Shown here piece after piece: positions 1-8,211 of a stretch of 19,562 bases of DNA. The notes below the pieces were generated by a model that was not told where the DNA came from, made no database searches, and saw only the letters and a list, made by a program, of their open reading frames with translations. This stretch comes from Rhodopirellula sp. (lineage in GTDB: Bacteria > Planctomycetota > Planctomycetia > Pirellulales > Pirellulaceae), in NCBI GenBank assembly GCA_003513555.1, contig DOPG01000470.1:21728-41289 (forward strand). Reading direction: 5' to 3'. Each line of letters begins with the position of its first letter. The first letter of the stretch is position 1. The position numbers and the translations under genes were made by a program.

Positions 1-57
1 CTGTGTTGAAGGCATGCCGCTGTGTCTACGCGTTAGCTCCGCCTTTTACTCGCCAAG

Positions 58-1869
58 CTAATCTTCCAACTCAGGCAGCAAGAAGCAGATGACTTCCCGG
101 TCATTGCGCACAAGCAAATGGCGTCCCGCAAGCGTCGGCACGTTCCATGTTTTGGCATTCAAAGCTGGCAAACGCAAGAGTTCTCGGTATTCGTTGCGAT
201 CCGCAGCTGCAAGCACCACTTCTCCACCTTCGGCTTGCCCGAGGATCACATTGCCAGCCACCAGAATCTGCCCCTGCCCCAGACGCGTGCGCCGCCCTTG
301 GATCCACAAACGCTCGCCATCGGAGATATCAACCGCCTCAAGTGACCCGTTGCTGATTGCAAACGCCGTGTCGCCCACAACAGCTGCGTGCGTGAATTTG
401 GTCTTCAATACACGACTTGACTTCCAAAGCTCCTCGGCAGTCCACTGCCCCTGCGATCCCGTCACTTGATAAAGACCGCTTCCACCGCCATATCCTTTTC
501 CAATCAAAAAACGATTTTCACCGGCTGGAACCACCATGGCACAGTTGGCACCACCATTCGACTGCCCGGGCCAAGCTGCTTCCCAAAGAACACTTCCGTC
601 ATCAACTTCGTGCCCGGTTATCGTACGTTCATTGACAGACACAATCTGTCGCTTACCACCCAGATTCAGCAGCGCCGGTGAGGCATAGCTGATCTGGTCT
701 TCTCCTGCTGTCCAAAGCACATCACCCGATGCAGCACTCAACGCAATCAGGCTGCGTCCGGTCTCACTATTCGCAGCAGGTCCACCAAAGGGAACGACAC
801 AGAGGGTGCCATCGATGACCAGCGGCGATGCCGCTCGCCCCCAAGTGATCATCTCTTCTGATTCTACTTGAGCCCAACCAGCAAGTGCTAAAAGATCGAC
901 GCTCCAGACAACTTCACCTGACTCGATATCGACGCACCACACGGTTCCGGTCGCCCCTTGCGCGAACACCCGATCGCCCACAATGGTCGGGGTGCTTCGA
1001 GGCCCAGCACCACCCATCAAATTTTGATGAAGGGCTTCGTGCGACACGATCCACAACAGCTCTCCATCCGCTAATCGATAACACGCCAAACACTCATCAT
1101 CACCTCGCTGCTCGAGCGTCACTGCCTTGTCACCAGAAACAGCGAACGCAGACCATCCGGCACCTAGTCCTTGACGCCAGAGAGTTCGCACCTCATCCAC
1201 CGATGCCGGCACAGAAAAGTCGCGTGTTGCAATCACACCGGTTCGCTCACTGCCGAGAAATCCATACGAAGCCGCATCCGCAGACCGAACTTCTGCCGAG
1301 AGAAGCCTTGAGTCTTCACTCGATGGGACCGCCAACTGCGGCCCCTTCGAATCCTTCACTGTCCGCATCGCAGGGGGCGGACTTCCGAAGCGATAGGCAT
1401 ACTGCGGCAACAATTCACCGCTAAAACCCTCAAACCTGAACAGCGTCACAGCCACCACGATCGCCAACACGCCTGCCAAGGGCACTACCAAACCATTCCA
1501 CCTCATGCGAGCAAGGCAGTGCAACTGAAACAGGATGTAACCCCCCAGCACAAAACACAACGCCACAGTGCCCATATTGGAAAACTGGTGATCCGTTTTC
1601 GTAGCGTTCCACTGTAAATACCCCGCCCCGAGCAGTGCTAGCACGGTAGCAACGATCGCTCGCCGCACACGATTACGTGGTCGCTTGATCTTCCCTCGCG
1701 ATGCAGCGTGTTCCTCTTCATGCAATCCAGTTCGCTGGTTACCAGCAACTAGGTGACCTGCTTGTGATTCCTGATCTACTGATTCGCCAGCCCCGAAATC
1801 CTGAACAAGTCTGCCGGCTTCGACCTGAGTCTCGTCCGTGCTCGAATCTGATGAACCTGATGCTGCCAT
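58..1869 (-). CDS. Membrane-anchored PQQ-type beta-propeller protein, function unknown
   Basis: The protein has 603 residues from the ATG at 1869; an in-frame TTG one codon earlier is less likely. The first ~65 residues are acidic, rich in Ser, Glu and Gln, and presumably cytoplasmic. A basic patch (KIKRPRNRVRR) is followed by three hydrophobic segments near residues 68-86, 98-118 and 124-144. The rest, from about residue 215 to the end, shows repeated blade-like units such as DGELLWIVS, SGEVVWSVD, SGDVLWTAG, DGSVLWEAA and DGERLWIQG, typical of the BamB/PQQ-dehydrogenase-like propeller superfamily. No dehydrogenase catalytic motif or c-type haem CXXCH is visible, so an enzyme activity is not supported. 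Three membrane passes with a cytoplasmic N-terminus would put the propeller in the periplasm. Its ATG shares one base with the TGA of apbE-nqrM, implying translational coupling. A role in assembly or scaffolding near the Nqr complex is speculation. Confidence 0.85.
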   Translation of the reverse strand: MAASGSSDSSTDETQVEAGRLVQDFGAGESVDQESQAGHLVAGNQRTGLHEEEHAASRGKIKRPRNRVRRAIVATVLALLGAGYLQWNATKTDHQFSNMGTVALCFVLGGYILFQLHCLARMRWNGLVVPLAGVLAIVVAVTLFRFEGFSGELLPQYAYRFGSPPPAMRTVKDSKGPQLAVPSSEDSRLLSAEVRSADAASYGFLGSERTGVIATRDFSVPASVDEVRTLWRQGLGAGWSAFAVSGDKAVTLEQRGDDECLACYRLADGELLWIVSHEALHQNLMGGAGPRSTPTIVGDRVFAQGATGTVWCVDIESGEVVWSVDLLALAGWAQVESEEMITWGRAASPLVIDGTLCVVPFGGPAANSETGRSLIALSAASGDVLWTAGEDQISYASPALLNLGGKRQIVSVNERTITGHEVDDGSVLWEAAWPGQSNGGANCAMVVPAGENRFLIGKGYGGGSGLYQVTGSQGQWTAEELWKSSRVLKTKFTHAAVVGDTAFAISNGSLEAVDISDGERLWIQGRRTRLGQGQILVAGNVILGQAEGGEVVLAAADRNEYRELLRLPALNAKTWNVPTLAGRHLLVRNDREVICFLLPELED

Positions 1870-3206
1870 CAAACATCCACCATTTCGTTATCGGGGGTTT
1901 TCTTCATACGTTTGCGGAGATCACGGCAGGCGTCACTGGGACTGCTGCATAAGGAACAGCTCACGCTACCATCCTCATTCTTGGTTCCGTTAACTCCACC
2001 ACACGACCCACTGATCGATCGCTGACCGAACAAAACCCCAACGGACATTGCAAACAGCAACAGAGCAAATGCCACGGCAGTCACCAAAAACATGGTGAAC
2101 CGCCCATTCCCCTCTACCTCCGGAGCCACCAAATCCTCGGCACTGTTCCCAACAGCAATGTACTGGGCCAAGGCACCATTGCCTGTCAGTTGATAACCAG
2201 AAGGCTCAGCCGCGTCACGAGCGACAAGAAGCACATCCAAGCCTTCCGCCTTCGCTACTCGAAGCGCCTCTTCCGGGCCAAGCACATTCAACGCCGTTGC
2301 CCATGCGTCAGCAGCCATACAAGACTCGCTGACAACAGTCACCGATGCAAGCGGATGTTCTATGGGCATGCCAGTACGTGGATCAATGGTATGAGAATAT
2401 CGCGTTCCATCAATCTCGAAGTAATTGCGGTAGTCGCCAGAAGTTGCCATCGAACGATCATTCCCGCCTCCCACATTTAACGAATGCGCAATCAACAGTG
2501 AGTCAGTCGCAGCATCAGGCATTTGTATGCCTACTTTCCACCATTGGCCAGCCTTATTGCCACTCACAGAGACTTCGCCACCTATCTCTACAAAAACATT
2601 TTCTGCCCCTTGCTCATTCAGTAATTCAACCACCAGGTCAACCGCATAACCCTTCGCCACTGCGGACAAATCAATCCCAAGTGCCGGCACTGATTTTTTT
2701 AGGGACGGCGGATCCATCCGCACCGCTAATTTGCCGTATCCAACCGACTCCTGCAGGCTTGTGATTACCTCAACTGCGGGCACTGCCCGTTTCGAGCGAT
2801 CGGGGCCGAAGTTCCATTCATTCACGAGTGGCCCCACCGTGACATCAAACGCACCCGCAGTCTTCCCAGCAACCTCCTGCGAGAACGCGACCACAGTCGC
2901 AAGCTCTTCGCTCACGGGAAACCAATCGGTTGACTCAGATCGATTGAAGCGACTGATCTCCGATCCCTCGAGGTAAGTTGACATCTGGTCGTTCACGTTT
3001 CTCAACAGTTGATCAACCAGAAAAGCTACATCCTCTTTCAAATCGGGAGCGTCAAAGATTTTGATATTGAAGCTCGTGCCCATGGTCGGACCGCTCAACT
3101 CAAGCACCTGAGGCGTTCCCTGCGCGAAGCCACGACGCGTCAGACTGGGACATCCGAGTATGAGACACGCAATTGCGATCAAATACCCAACAAGTCGGCT
3201 ATTCAT
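1869..3206 (-). CDS. apbE-nqrM: FAD:protein FMN transferase (ApbE) fused to NqrM-like Na+-NQR maturation domain
   Basis: ApbE transfers FMN from FAD onto a Thr of target proteins such as NqrB and NqrC; NqrM is needed to build the NqrD/NqrE iron centre. The 445-residue protein starts at the ATG at 3206, preceded by a GGGGTG-like ribosome site. An export signal with a possible lipobox (LILGC, Cys19) precedes the ApbE domain (about 33-350). ApbE hallmarks are GPTMGTSF (39-46), GAFDVTVGPLVNEW (118-131), GIDLSAVAKGYAVD (177-190), EIGGEV (207-212), SHTIDPRTGMPI (271-282) and DAWATALNVLG (300-310). A membrane segment (about 370-393) follows, then a tail with GSCGG (400-404), CSLC (417-420), ACRD (426-429) and basic residues, like free-standing NqrM (DUF539), which has one transmembrane helix followed by GSCGG and further cysteines. 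An exported ApbE would place the Cys tail in the cytoplasm, in line with its positive charge. The gene lies 315 bp after nqrF and overlaps the next gene by one base. Confidence 0.9.
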   Translation of the reverse strand: MNSRLVGYLIAIACLILGCPSLTRRGFAQGTPQVLELSGPTMGTSFNIKIFDAPDLKEDVAFLVDQLLRNVNDQMSTYLEGSEISRFNRSESTDWFPVSEELATVVAFSQEVAGKTAGAFDVTVGPLVNEWNFGPDRSKRAVPAVEVITSLQESVGYGKLAVRMDPPSLKKSVPALGIDLSAVAKGYAVDLVVELLNEQGAENVFVEIGGEVSVSGNKAGQWWKVGIQMPDAATDSLLIAHSLNVGGGNDRSMATSGDYRNYFEIDGTRYSHTIDPRTGMPIEHPLASVTVVSESCMAADAWATALNVLGPEEALRVAKAEGLDVLLVARDAAEPSGYQLTGNGALAQYIAVGNSAEDLVAPEVEGNGRFTMFLVTAVAFALLLFAMSVGVLFGQRSISGSCGGVNGTKNEDGSVSCSLCSSPSDACRDLRKRMKKTPDNEMVDV

Positions 3207-3521
3207 CAAACACCCCAGAGAAGGACTTTGGACGCAGCATCAGAATGTGAAACAGTCAGTATAGGACCGACCCGCTCGACCGCAATCAGATCAACACGAG
3301 CAGATGTTGACAGCCAAAAAACCAGGCCGCAGTGCCAGCCAGGACGGAACAGTCCAACGCTCAAACGTCACACACCACCGCCTTGTGGAATGTTCAAACC
3401 TACCGCCAAACCCAACCTTCGTGGCTCAACCACCATCGCCAATCCATGGACAAAACATCACGGAACTTCACACCGACCCGGTACCCACCGCGATCCCAAA
3501 AGCCCGGGACTAGCTGCCCAA
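3207..3521. other. Intergenic gap between nqrF and apbE-nqrM
   Basis: No convincing gene lies in these 315 bp. The much tighter spacing inside the nqr operon contrasts with this gap. It holds a candidate minus-strand promoter (3258-3285) and a small inverted repeat, TCACA-free, of TCAACA (3291-3296) and TGTTGA (3305-3310) with an 8-base spacer, just upstream of the candidate -35. No hairpin with a T-run that would make a clear nqrF terminator was seen. A plus-strand open frame crossing the gap runs antisense through nqrF and apbE and is treated as a shadow. Confidence 0.6.
3258..3285 (-). promoter_or_regulatory. Candidate sigma70-like promoter for apbE-nqrM
   Basis: On the minus strand TTGCGG (3285-3280) and TATACT (3263-3258) are separated by 16 bases. 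Transcription would begin near 3251, giving a leader of about 45 bases before the ATG at 3206. The -10 matches the consensus in five of six positions and the -35 in three to four, so this is a plausible but unproven promoter that would let the maturation genes be expressed apart from nqrA-F. Confidence 0.35.
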
Positions 3522-4748
3522 TCAACCGCCGAAATCGTCATAGGCGATGTTCTCGGGCTCGACACCAAGATCATCCAGCATTTTGAACACAGCCGCGTTC
3601 ATCATTGGAGGACCACAGATGTAGTACTCGTTGTCTTCCGGAGCAGGATGCTTCGAGAGATAATTATCAAGCAGCACTTGATGGATAAATCCGACATAGC
3701 CATCCCAATTATCTTCGGGCTGCGGTTCCGACAGCGCGATATTGAACTTGAAGTTCGGGAAATCCTTTTCGATTTCTCTGAAGTGATCAATGTAGAACAA
3801 TTCCCGAAGGCTTCGTCCGCCATACCAGTAGGAAACCTTCCGGCTTGTCTTCCCTCGCTTGAACAACTCGAAAATGTGACTACGGAGAGGCGCCATTCCG
3901 GCACCACCACCGATGTAGACCATTTCGGCCTCGGTGTCCTTAATAAAGAACTCACCGTACGGACCGCTAATCACGGCTTCGTCGCCAGGCTTCAAGCTGA
4001 AGATCCAGCTGCTCATTTTCCCTGGCGGCACGTCTGGCAGGCGCGGTGGGGGGCTTGCGACGCGGATATTCAGCATGATGATGCCTTTCTCCCCAGGATA
4101 GTTTGCCATTGAGTAGGCTCGCACTACCGGTTCGTCAACTTTGGATACAAATCGCCAAATATCAAACTTGTCCCAGTCCTCGCGGTACTCCTCCTCGATA
4201 TCGAAATCCTTGTACGCGATCTCGTGAGGAGGACACTCGATCTGGATGTAACCCCCTGCACGGAAGTCGACGTCTTCACCTTCGGGCAGTTCCAACACAA
4301 ACTCTTTGATGAAAGTTGCAACGTTGTGGTTACTGCGAACCTTGCACGTCCATTTTTTGGTATCAAACGCTTCCGCTGGCACTTCGACCGTCATGTCGGT
4401 TTTGACAGCCACCTGACAGCTCAACCGTTCTCCCTCAGCCGCCTCTTTCTTGTTGATGTGGTCCTTCTCAGTGGCAAGAATTTCACCGCCACCATCGCTA
4501 ACCTTGACCTTGCATTGGGCGCATGTTCCACCGCCGCCACAGGCACTACTGACGAACACACCCGCATCCGCGAGAGCACCCAGTAGTTTTCCACCCGCCG
4601 GAACTTCGACAGTCTTCTGCTCGTTGATCACGATTTTAACCGGACCCGACGCTACAAGCTGACTTTTGGCAGCCAGAATGACAAGCACCAATGCCACCAC
4701 TACCGCGGTAAACATCCCGATCCCTAGAACGATATTAAAAATTTCCAT
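3522..4748 (-). CDS. nqrF: Na+-translocating NADH:quinone reductase subunit F (NqrF)
   Basis: NqrF is the electron entry subunit: it oxidises NADH at FAD and passes electrons through a 2Fe-2S cluster into the complex. The 408-residue length is typical. One N-terminal membrane helix (about 4-27) is followed by a ferredoxin domain with Cys70, Cys76 and Cys79 (SACGGGGTCAQCK) and Cys111 (LSCQV), the full ligand set. The FAD/NADH reductase part shows RAYSMANYPGE for flavin binding, GGGAGMAPLRSH for nucleotide binding, the YWYGGRSLRELFY segment, and the C-terminal YICGPPMMNAAV and YDDFGG typical of the family. The ATG at 4748 gives the expected N-terminus. It is the last nqr structural gene, 54 bases after nqrE, and is followed by the gap before apbE-nqrM. 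Confidence 0.97.
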   Translation of the reverse strand: MEIFNIVLGIGMFTAVVVALVLVILAAKSQLVASGPVKIVINEQKTVEVPAGGKLLGALADAGVFVSSACGGGGTCAQCKVKVSDGGGEILATEKDHINKKEAAEGERLSCQVAVKTDMTVEVPAEAFDTKKWTCKVRSNHNVATFIKEFVLELPEGEDVDFRAGGYIQIECPPHEIAYKDFDIEEEYREDWDKFDIWRFVSKVDEPVVRAYSMANYPGEKGIIMLNIRVASPPPRLPDVPPGKMSSWIFSLKPGDEAVISGPYGEFFIKDTEAEMVYIGGGAGMAPLRSHIFELFKRGKTSRKVSYWYGGRSLRELFYIDHFREIEKDFPNFKFNIALSEPQPEDNWDGYVGFIHQVLLDNYLSKHPAPEDNEYYICGPPMMNAAVFKMLDDLGVEPENIAYDDFGG

Positions 4749-4802
4749 CTCAAAAGACTCTTGCGAGAGTTTGCTTCTCTAAAATCAATGTTCGGTAATG
4801 GC

Positions 4803-5435
4803 TTACAGTTGGATGCCGCCAAAGGACATGAAGGCCAGTGCCATCAAGCCGACCGTGATGAACGTAATACCCAAACCGCGTAGCGGTGGTGGTACGTCAC
4901 TGTATTTCAACTTTTCTCTAATTCCGGCGAGTGCGGCAATCGCCAAAGCCCAACCGACTCCACAACCAATCCCGTATACAACCGACTCGGCAAAGTTGTA
5001 ACTCTTCTCTTGCATGAAGAGAGAGCCTCCGAGAATTGCGCAATTCACTGTGATCAACGGCAGGAAAATCCCCAACGCGTTGTAGAGCGGTGGAAAAAAC
5101 TTGTCCAAAGTCATTTCCAGAATCTGGACCATTGCGGCAATCACACCAATGAAACTGATGAACCCGAGGAATGACAAGTCGACGGTCGCAAAGTCCACTG
5201 TTTCAGTCGAGATAAAGCCATTCGCCCAGGAGAGAGCTCCCTTCTTCAGAAGGTTTGCATAAATCAGTTGATTAACAGGGATCGTAATCGCCTCAATCAC
5301 GATGACGGCAAAGCCTAGACCGACAGCCGTTTTCACATTTTTGCTGATCGCCAAAAACGTGCACATTCCCAAGAAGAAGGCAAGCGCGAGGTTTTCAATG
5401 AAAACAGCTGTGATGAAGATATTAAAATAATGCAT
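4803..5435 (-). CDS. nqrE: Na+-translocating NADH:quinone reductase subunit E (NqrE)
   Basis: This integral membrane subunit, paralogous to NqrD, forms with it the membrane-embedded iron site between NqrF and NqrC. I chose the ATG at 5435, giving MHYFNIFITAVFIENLALAF as in known NqrE proteins and 210 residues; the longer frame begins with a TTG inside the nqrD end and adds only MRRRERT. GAGAG lies upstream as a likely ribosome site. Several hydrophobic helices are visible. The conserved cysteines expected to bind iron are Cys25 (FFLGMCTFLA) and Cys132 (TVNCAILGG). The insert around 66-90 makes it slightly longer than the usual ~200 residues. It lies seven bases after nqrD. Confidence 0.96.
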   Translation of the reverse strand: MHYFNIFITAVFIENLALAFFLGMCTFLAISKNVKTAVGLGFAVIVIEAITIPVNQLIYANLLKKGALSWANGFISTETVDFATVDLSFLGFISFIGVIAAMVQILEMTLDKFFPPLYNALGIFLPLITVNCAILGGSLFMQEKSYNFAESVVYGIGCGVGWALAIAALAGIREKLKYSDVPPPLRGLGITFITVGLMALAFMSFGGIQL

Positions 5436-5442
5436 GGTTCTC

Positions 5443-6066
5443 TCACGCCTCCTCAATCTGATCTGGCTTGTACGCTCTGATTGCCCAGATCAGCAACCCG
5501 ATCAGGAAGAAGGCACTGGGTGGTAATAGCATCAAGTTGTTAGGGTTGTACCAACCGCCGTTTCTATCCAGCGGGAATAGCTCAAGCCCGAACAATGAAC
5601 CGCTGCCGAACAGCTCGCGGAAGAAGGCGACAAACATCAGCACCAAGCCGTATCCCATGCCATTGCCAATCCCGTCGAGAAAACTGACCCAAGGGCCATT
5701 CTTCATCGCGAAGCCCTCAGCCCGCCCCATCACAATGCAGTTTGTGATGATCAATCCAACAAAAACGGACAACTGTTTACTGATGTCATACATGTAAGCT
5801 TTCAGAATCTGGTCAACCACAATCACCAGCGAGGCGATCACCGTCATCTGAACAATGATGCGGATACTACTTGGAATGAAGCTTCGGATCGCGCTAACTG
5901 CAAGATTGCTGAACGCGGTCACTGCTATCACTGCCAAGCTCATCACCAAAGATGTTTCCATCTTTGTGGTCACCGCCAAGGCGGAACAGATTCCAAGAAT
6001 CTGCAAAGCAATTGGATTGTTGTTGATGAGCGGATCGACCAGCACATCGGTCTTTTTCGTTGCCAT
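5443..6066 (-). CDS. nqrD: Na+-translocating NADH:quinone reductase subunit D (NqrD)
   Basis: This multi-helix inner-membrane subunit pairs with NqrE. The 207 residues match the family length. The N-terminal DPLINNNPIALQILGICSALAV region and the GLIITNCIVMGRAEGFAMKN region are characteristic; Cys27 and Cys110 in them correspond to the expected iron-site cysteines. The C-terminal part has NGMGYGLVLMFVAFFRELFGSG, also typical. The ATG at 6066 shares one base with the TAA of nqrC, so translation is probably coupled. I see no defect. Confidence 0.97.
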   Translation of the reverse strand: MATKKTDVLVDPLINNNPIALQILGICSALAVTTKMETSLVMSLAVIAVTAFSNLAVSAIRSFIPSSIRIIVQMTVIASLVIVVDQILKAYMYDISKQLSVFVGLIITNCIVMGRAEGFAMKNGPWVSFLDGIGNGMGYGLVLMFVAFFRELFGSGSLFGLELFPLDRNGGWYNPNNLMLLPPSAFFLIGLLIWAIRAYKPDQIEEA

Positions 6067-6896
6067 TACTTGTCTCCCTCAGTTCCTGAGGCTTTATCGT
6101 CGTTAATCTCTTCCTTGAGCTTGCCCAAGTAAGTTCCATAGCCGTCATCACTGGCCCAGTAACGAATCAAATTCGTGACACCGCGACTGGTAATCGTGGC
6201 TCCAGATAACCCATCGACCTCGTACTCGCTATCGCCAGGTCCCTTAGCAACTTGAGCCGCCGGTTCATGATCGGCGTCGTAAAGTTTTTTTCCGTCCCAC
6301 ATCGCTTTCCAACGCGGGTTATCAACCTCACCCCCAAGTCCCGGGGTTTCTTTGTGCTGGTAGAAGGTCAGACCTTGAATCGTCTCCAAATCGCTTCGGA
6401 GGGCCAAGTAACCGTAGAGAGTGCCCCACAAGCCTTTGCCATAAACTGGCAGAACCACCTGCAAAATATTGTCGGTTCCGGGCTTTTTGACGAAGTAAAC
6501 CTTCATCACCTTCGGCCGTCGAGGCTCGCCTGGGTTGAACTGCGGACTCTCAATCGGGATGCTCGTCGCCGGATTGGCTGCTTCTTCGACAAGGTTGTAC
6601 TTGTCAAGTTCAGCTTCATCGCCCACGTACTCCCCAGTCTCCAGATTGACCAACTTTGCACTCACGTAGCCGTTGAGCTTATCGATCTGATTTGTGGTCA
6701 ACTCGTTTGCCTGGACGCCATACTCACCAATCGCTAACCCGGTAGCATCAAGGATATTCTTTTGCTGGTCCAGCTTGACGTTGGCTTCCTGTTTGCCACG
6801 CAGGGAAACCGCCGCGGTGCTCACAGCAAGAGAGCAAACCACGCACAGCACTGCTGCGACGCCTAGGGTATATCCCAATGAATCACGTTGTTGCAT
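6066..6896 (-). CDS. nqrC: Na+-translocating NADH:quinone reductase subunit C (NqrC)
   Basis: NqrC is anchored by one N-terminal helix (about 9-32) and carries a covalent FMN in a periplasmic FMN-binding domain. The 276 residues are close to the usual ~260. The flavinylation signature is EYEVDGLSGATITSRGV, with Thr234 the predicted phosphothreonine-FMN attachment site, the substrate of ApbE. Family segments such as VLPVYGKGLWGTLYGYLAL (150-166) and HKETPGLGGEVDNPRWKAMW (181-200) are intact. The C-terminus is extended and rich in charged residues (DDKASGTEGDK). The ATG at 6896 lies 14 bases inside the end of nqrB. Confidence 0.97.
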   Translation of the reverse strand: MQQRDSLGYTLGVAAVLCVVCSLAVSTAAVSLRGKQEANVKLDQQKNILDATGLAIGEYGVQANELTTNQIDKLNGYVSAKLVNLETGEYVGDEAELDKYNLVEEAANPATSIPIESPQFNPGEPRRPKVMKVYFVKKPGTDNILQVVLPVYGKGLWGTLYGYLALRSDLETIQGLTFYQHKETPGLGGEVDNPRWKAMWDGKKLYDADHEPAAQVAKGPGDSEYEVDGLSGATITSRGVTNLIRYWASDDGYGTYLGKLKEEINDDKASGTEGDK

Positions 6897-8175
6897 AGCG
6901 TTTCTTCCTGCTTGATACGTTGAACTGTACTACGTAGTAGTCGATCAGTGGAGCGAATACATTCCCGAACAGAATCGCCAACATGATTCCTTCCGGAAAC
7001 GCGGGATTGACCACGCGAATCAAGACTGTCATGAAGCCGATCAAGGCCCCGTAGAACCACTTGCCTTTGTCGGTCATTGACGCACTGACTGGGTCGGTAG
7101 CCATGAACACGAGGCCAAAGGCGAGTCCCCCGATTGTCAACTGCCAATAAAATGGGACGCCCAACATGGGGTTGGCAGCAGCGGTTTCCGGTGAGATGCT
7201 CGCGACGCCGTTCATCAATAAAGTAGTACCGATAACACCGCCAATCACGGCAGCCATGATCTTCCAAGACCCGATCCCTGTCGCAATCAAGATCCCTGCA
7301 CCCACAATACAAAGCAGGGCGCTCGTCTCTCCAACGCAGCCTTGAATCGTCCCGAGGAAGGTACTCATCCACGTGATCGACCCGGGGCCCCACTCATACA
7401 TCACATTGCCAAGTGACTGGACAGCTGGGTTCGTCACTCCTTCCTGAGCCTGAGCGTTCGCCATCTGCCCAAGTGCTGTTGCCCCGCTAAACCCGTCAAC
7501 GGCCGTCCAAACCTTATCACCACTGATTTGGCCCGCGTAAGCGAAGTACAGGAAGGCTCGACTCGTCAGGGCCACGTTCAAAAAGTTTCGCCCGGTACCG
7601 CCGAAGACCTCTTTGGCAACAATCACGCCAAAGGCGATCCCGAGTGCCACCTGCCAAAGCGGAATCGAAGCCGGCAAAGTCAATGGAAACAAAAGACCGG
7701 TAACGAGGAAACCCTCATTGATCTCATGCCCCCGCAACACACTGAACACCAACTCAATGTGCCCCCCAACAAACATGCATACCGCATAGATGGGTATAAA
7801 GAAAATTGCTCCGAGGATGAGGTTCCCGGCAATATTACTCGGATCATTCGCGAACCCAATCGCGTTATAAATCGTGTAGTGCCAATCACCCACGTGATCG
7901 ATGCCGGCCGCCTCCATCTTTTGAATGGCGGAGTTTGCCTGGTATCCGACGTTCCACATTCCGAACAGGGTAACGGGGACCAACGCCATCACAACGGTGA
8001 TCATCATCCGCTTCAGGTCAATCCCATCGCGCACGTGGGTCTTTCCCGAGGCTACCTCGCCGGGGGTGTACAAAAACGTGTCCAACGCTTCGTACATCGG
8101 ATACGCCGCTTCTAAAAGCCCGCCCTTGGCAAACAAGGGATGGACTTTATCGAGGACGTCACGCAGTGCTTTCAT
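6883..8175 (-). CDS. nqrB: Na+-translocating NADH:quinone reductase subunit B (NqrB)
   Basis: NqrB is the large membrane subunit that carries one covalent FMN and a riboflavin and forms part of the Na+ path and quinone site. The 430 residues begin MKALRDVLDKVHPLFAKGG as in characterised NqrB. Many hydrophobic helices follow. The motif DGFSGATALGQ gives Thr233 as the FMN attachment site. The conserved RGHEINEGFLVTGLLFPLTLP stretch (148-168) and FMATDPVSASMT segment are present. AGGA lies about 12 bases before the ATG at 8175. The gene follows nqrA after 36 bases and overlaps nqrC by 14. Confidence 0.97.
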   Translation of the reverse strand: MKALRDVLDKVHPLFAKGGLLEAAYPMYEALDTFLYTPGEVASGKTHVRDGIDLKRMMITVVMALVPVTLFGMWNVGYQANSAIQKMEAAGIDHVGDWHYTIYNAIGFANDPSNIAGNLILGAIFFIPIYAVCMFVGGHIELVFSVLRGHEINEGFLVTGLLFPLTLPASIPLWQVALGIAFGVIVAKEVFGGTGRNFLNVALTSRAFLYFAYAGQISGDKVWTAVDGFSGATALGQMANAQAQEGVTNPAVQSLGNVMYEWGPGSITWMSTFLGTIQGCVGETSALLCIVGAGILIATGIGSWKIMAAVIGGVIGTTLLMNGVASISPETAAANPMLGVPFYWQLTIGGLAFGLVFMATDPVSASMTDKGKWFYGALIGFMTVLIRVVNPAFPEGIMLAILFGNVFAPLIDYYVVQFNVSSRKKRYATT

Positions 8176-8211
8176 CTCTATTTTCCTGTCAATCCAACCA
8201 AAGGTTCAGGA

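Noticed and set aside
885..1424. 179-codon plus-strand open frame
   Set aside because: Antisense to the propeller gene, with a His/Pro/Arg-rich translation typical of a shadow frame.
3009..4112. 367-codon plus-strand open frame
   Set aside because: It is antisense to the nqrF and apbE-nqrM coding regions, has no recognisable domain, and its composition looks like a mirror of the real genes.
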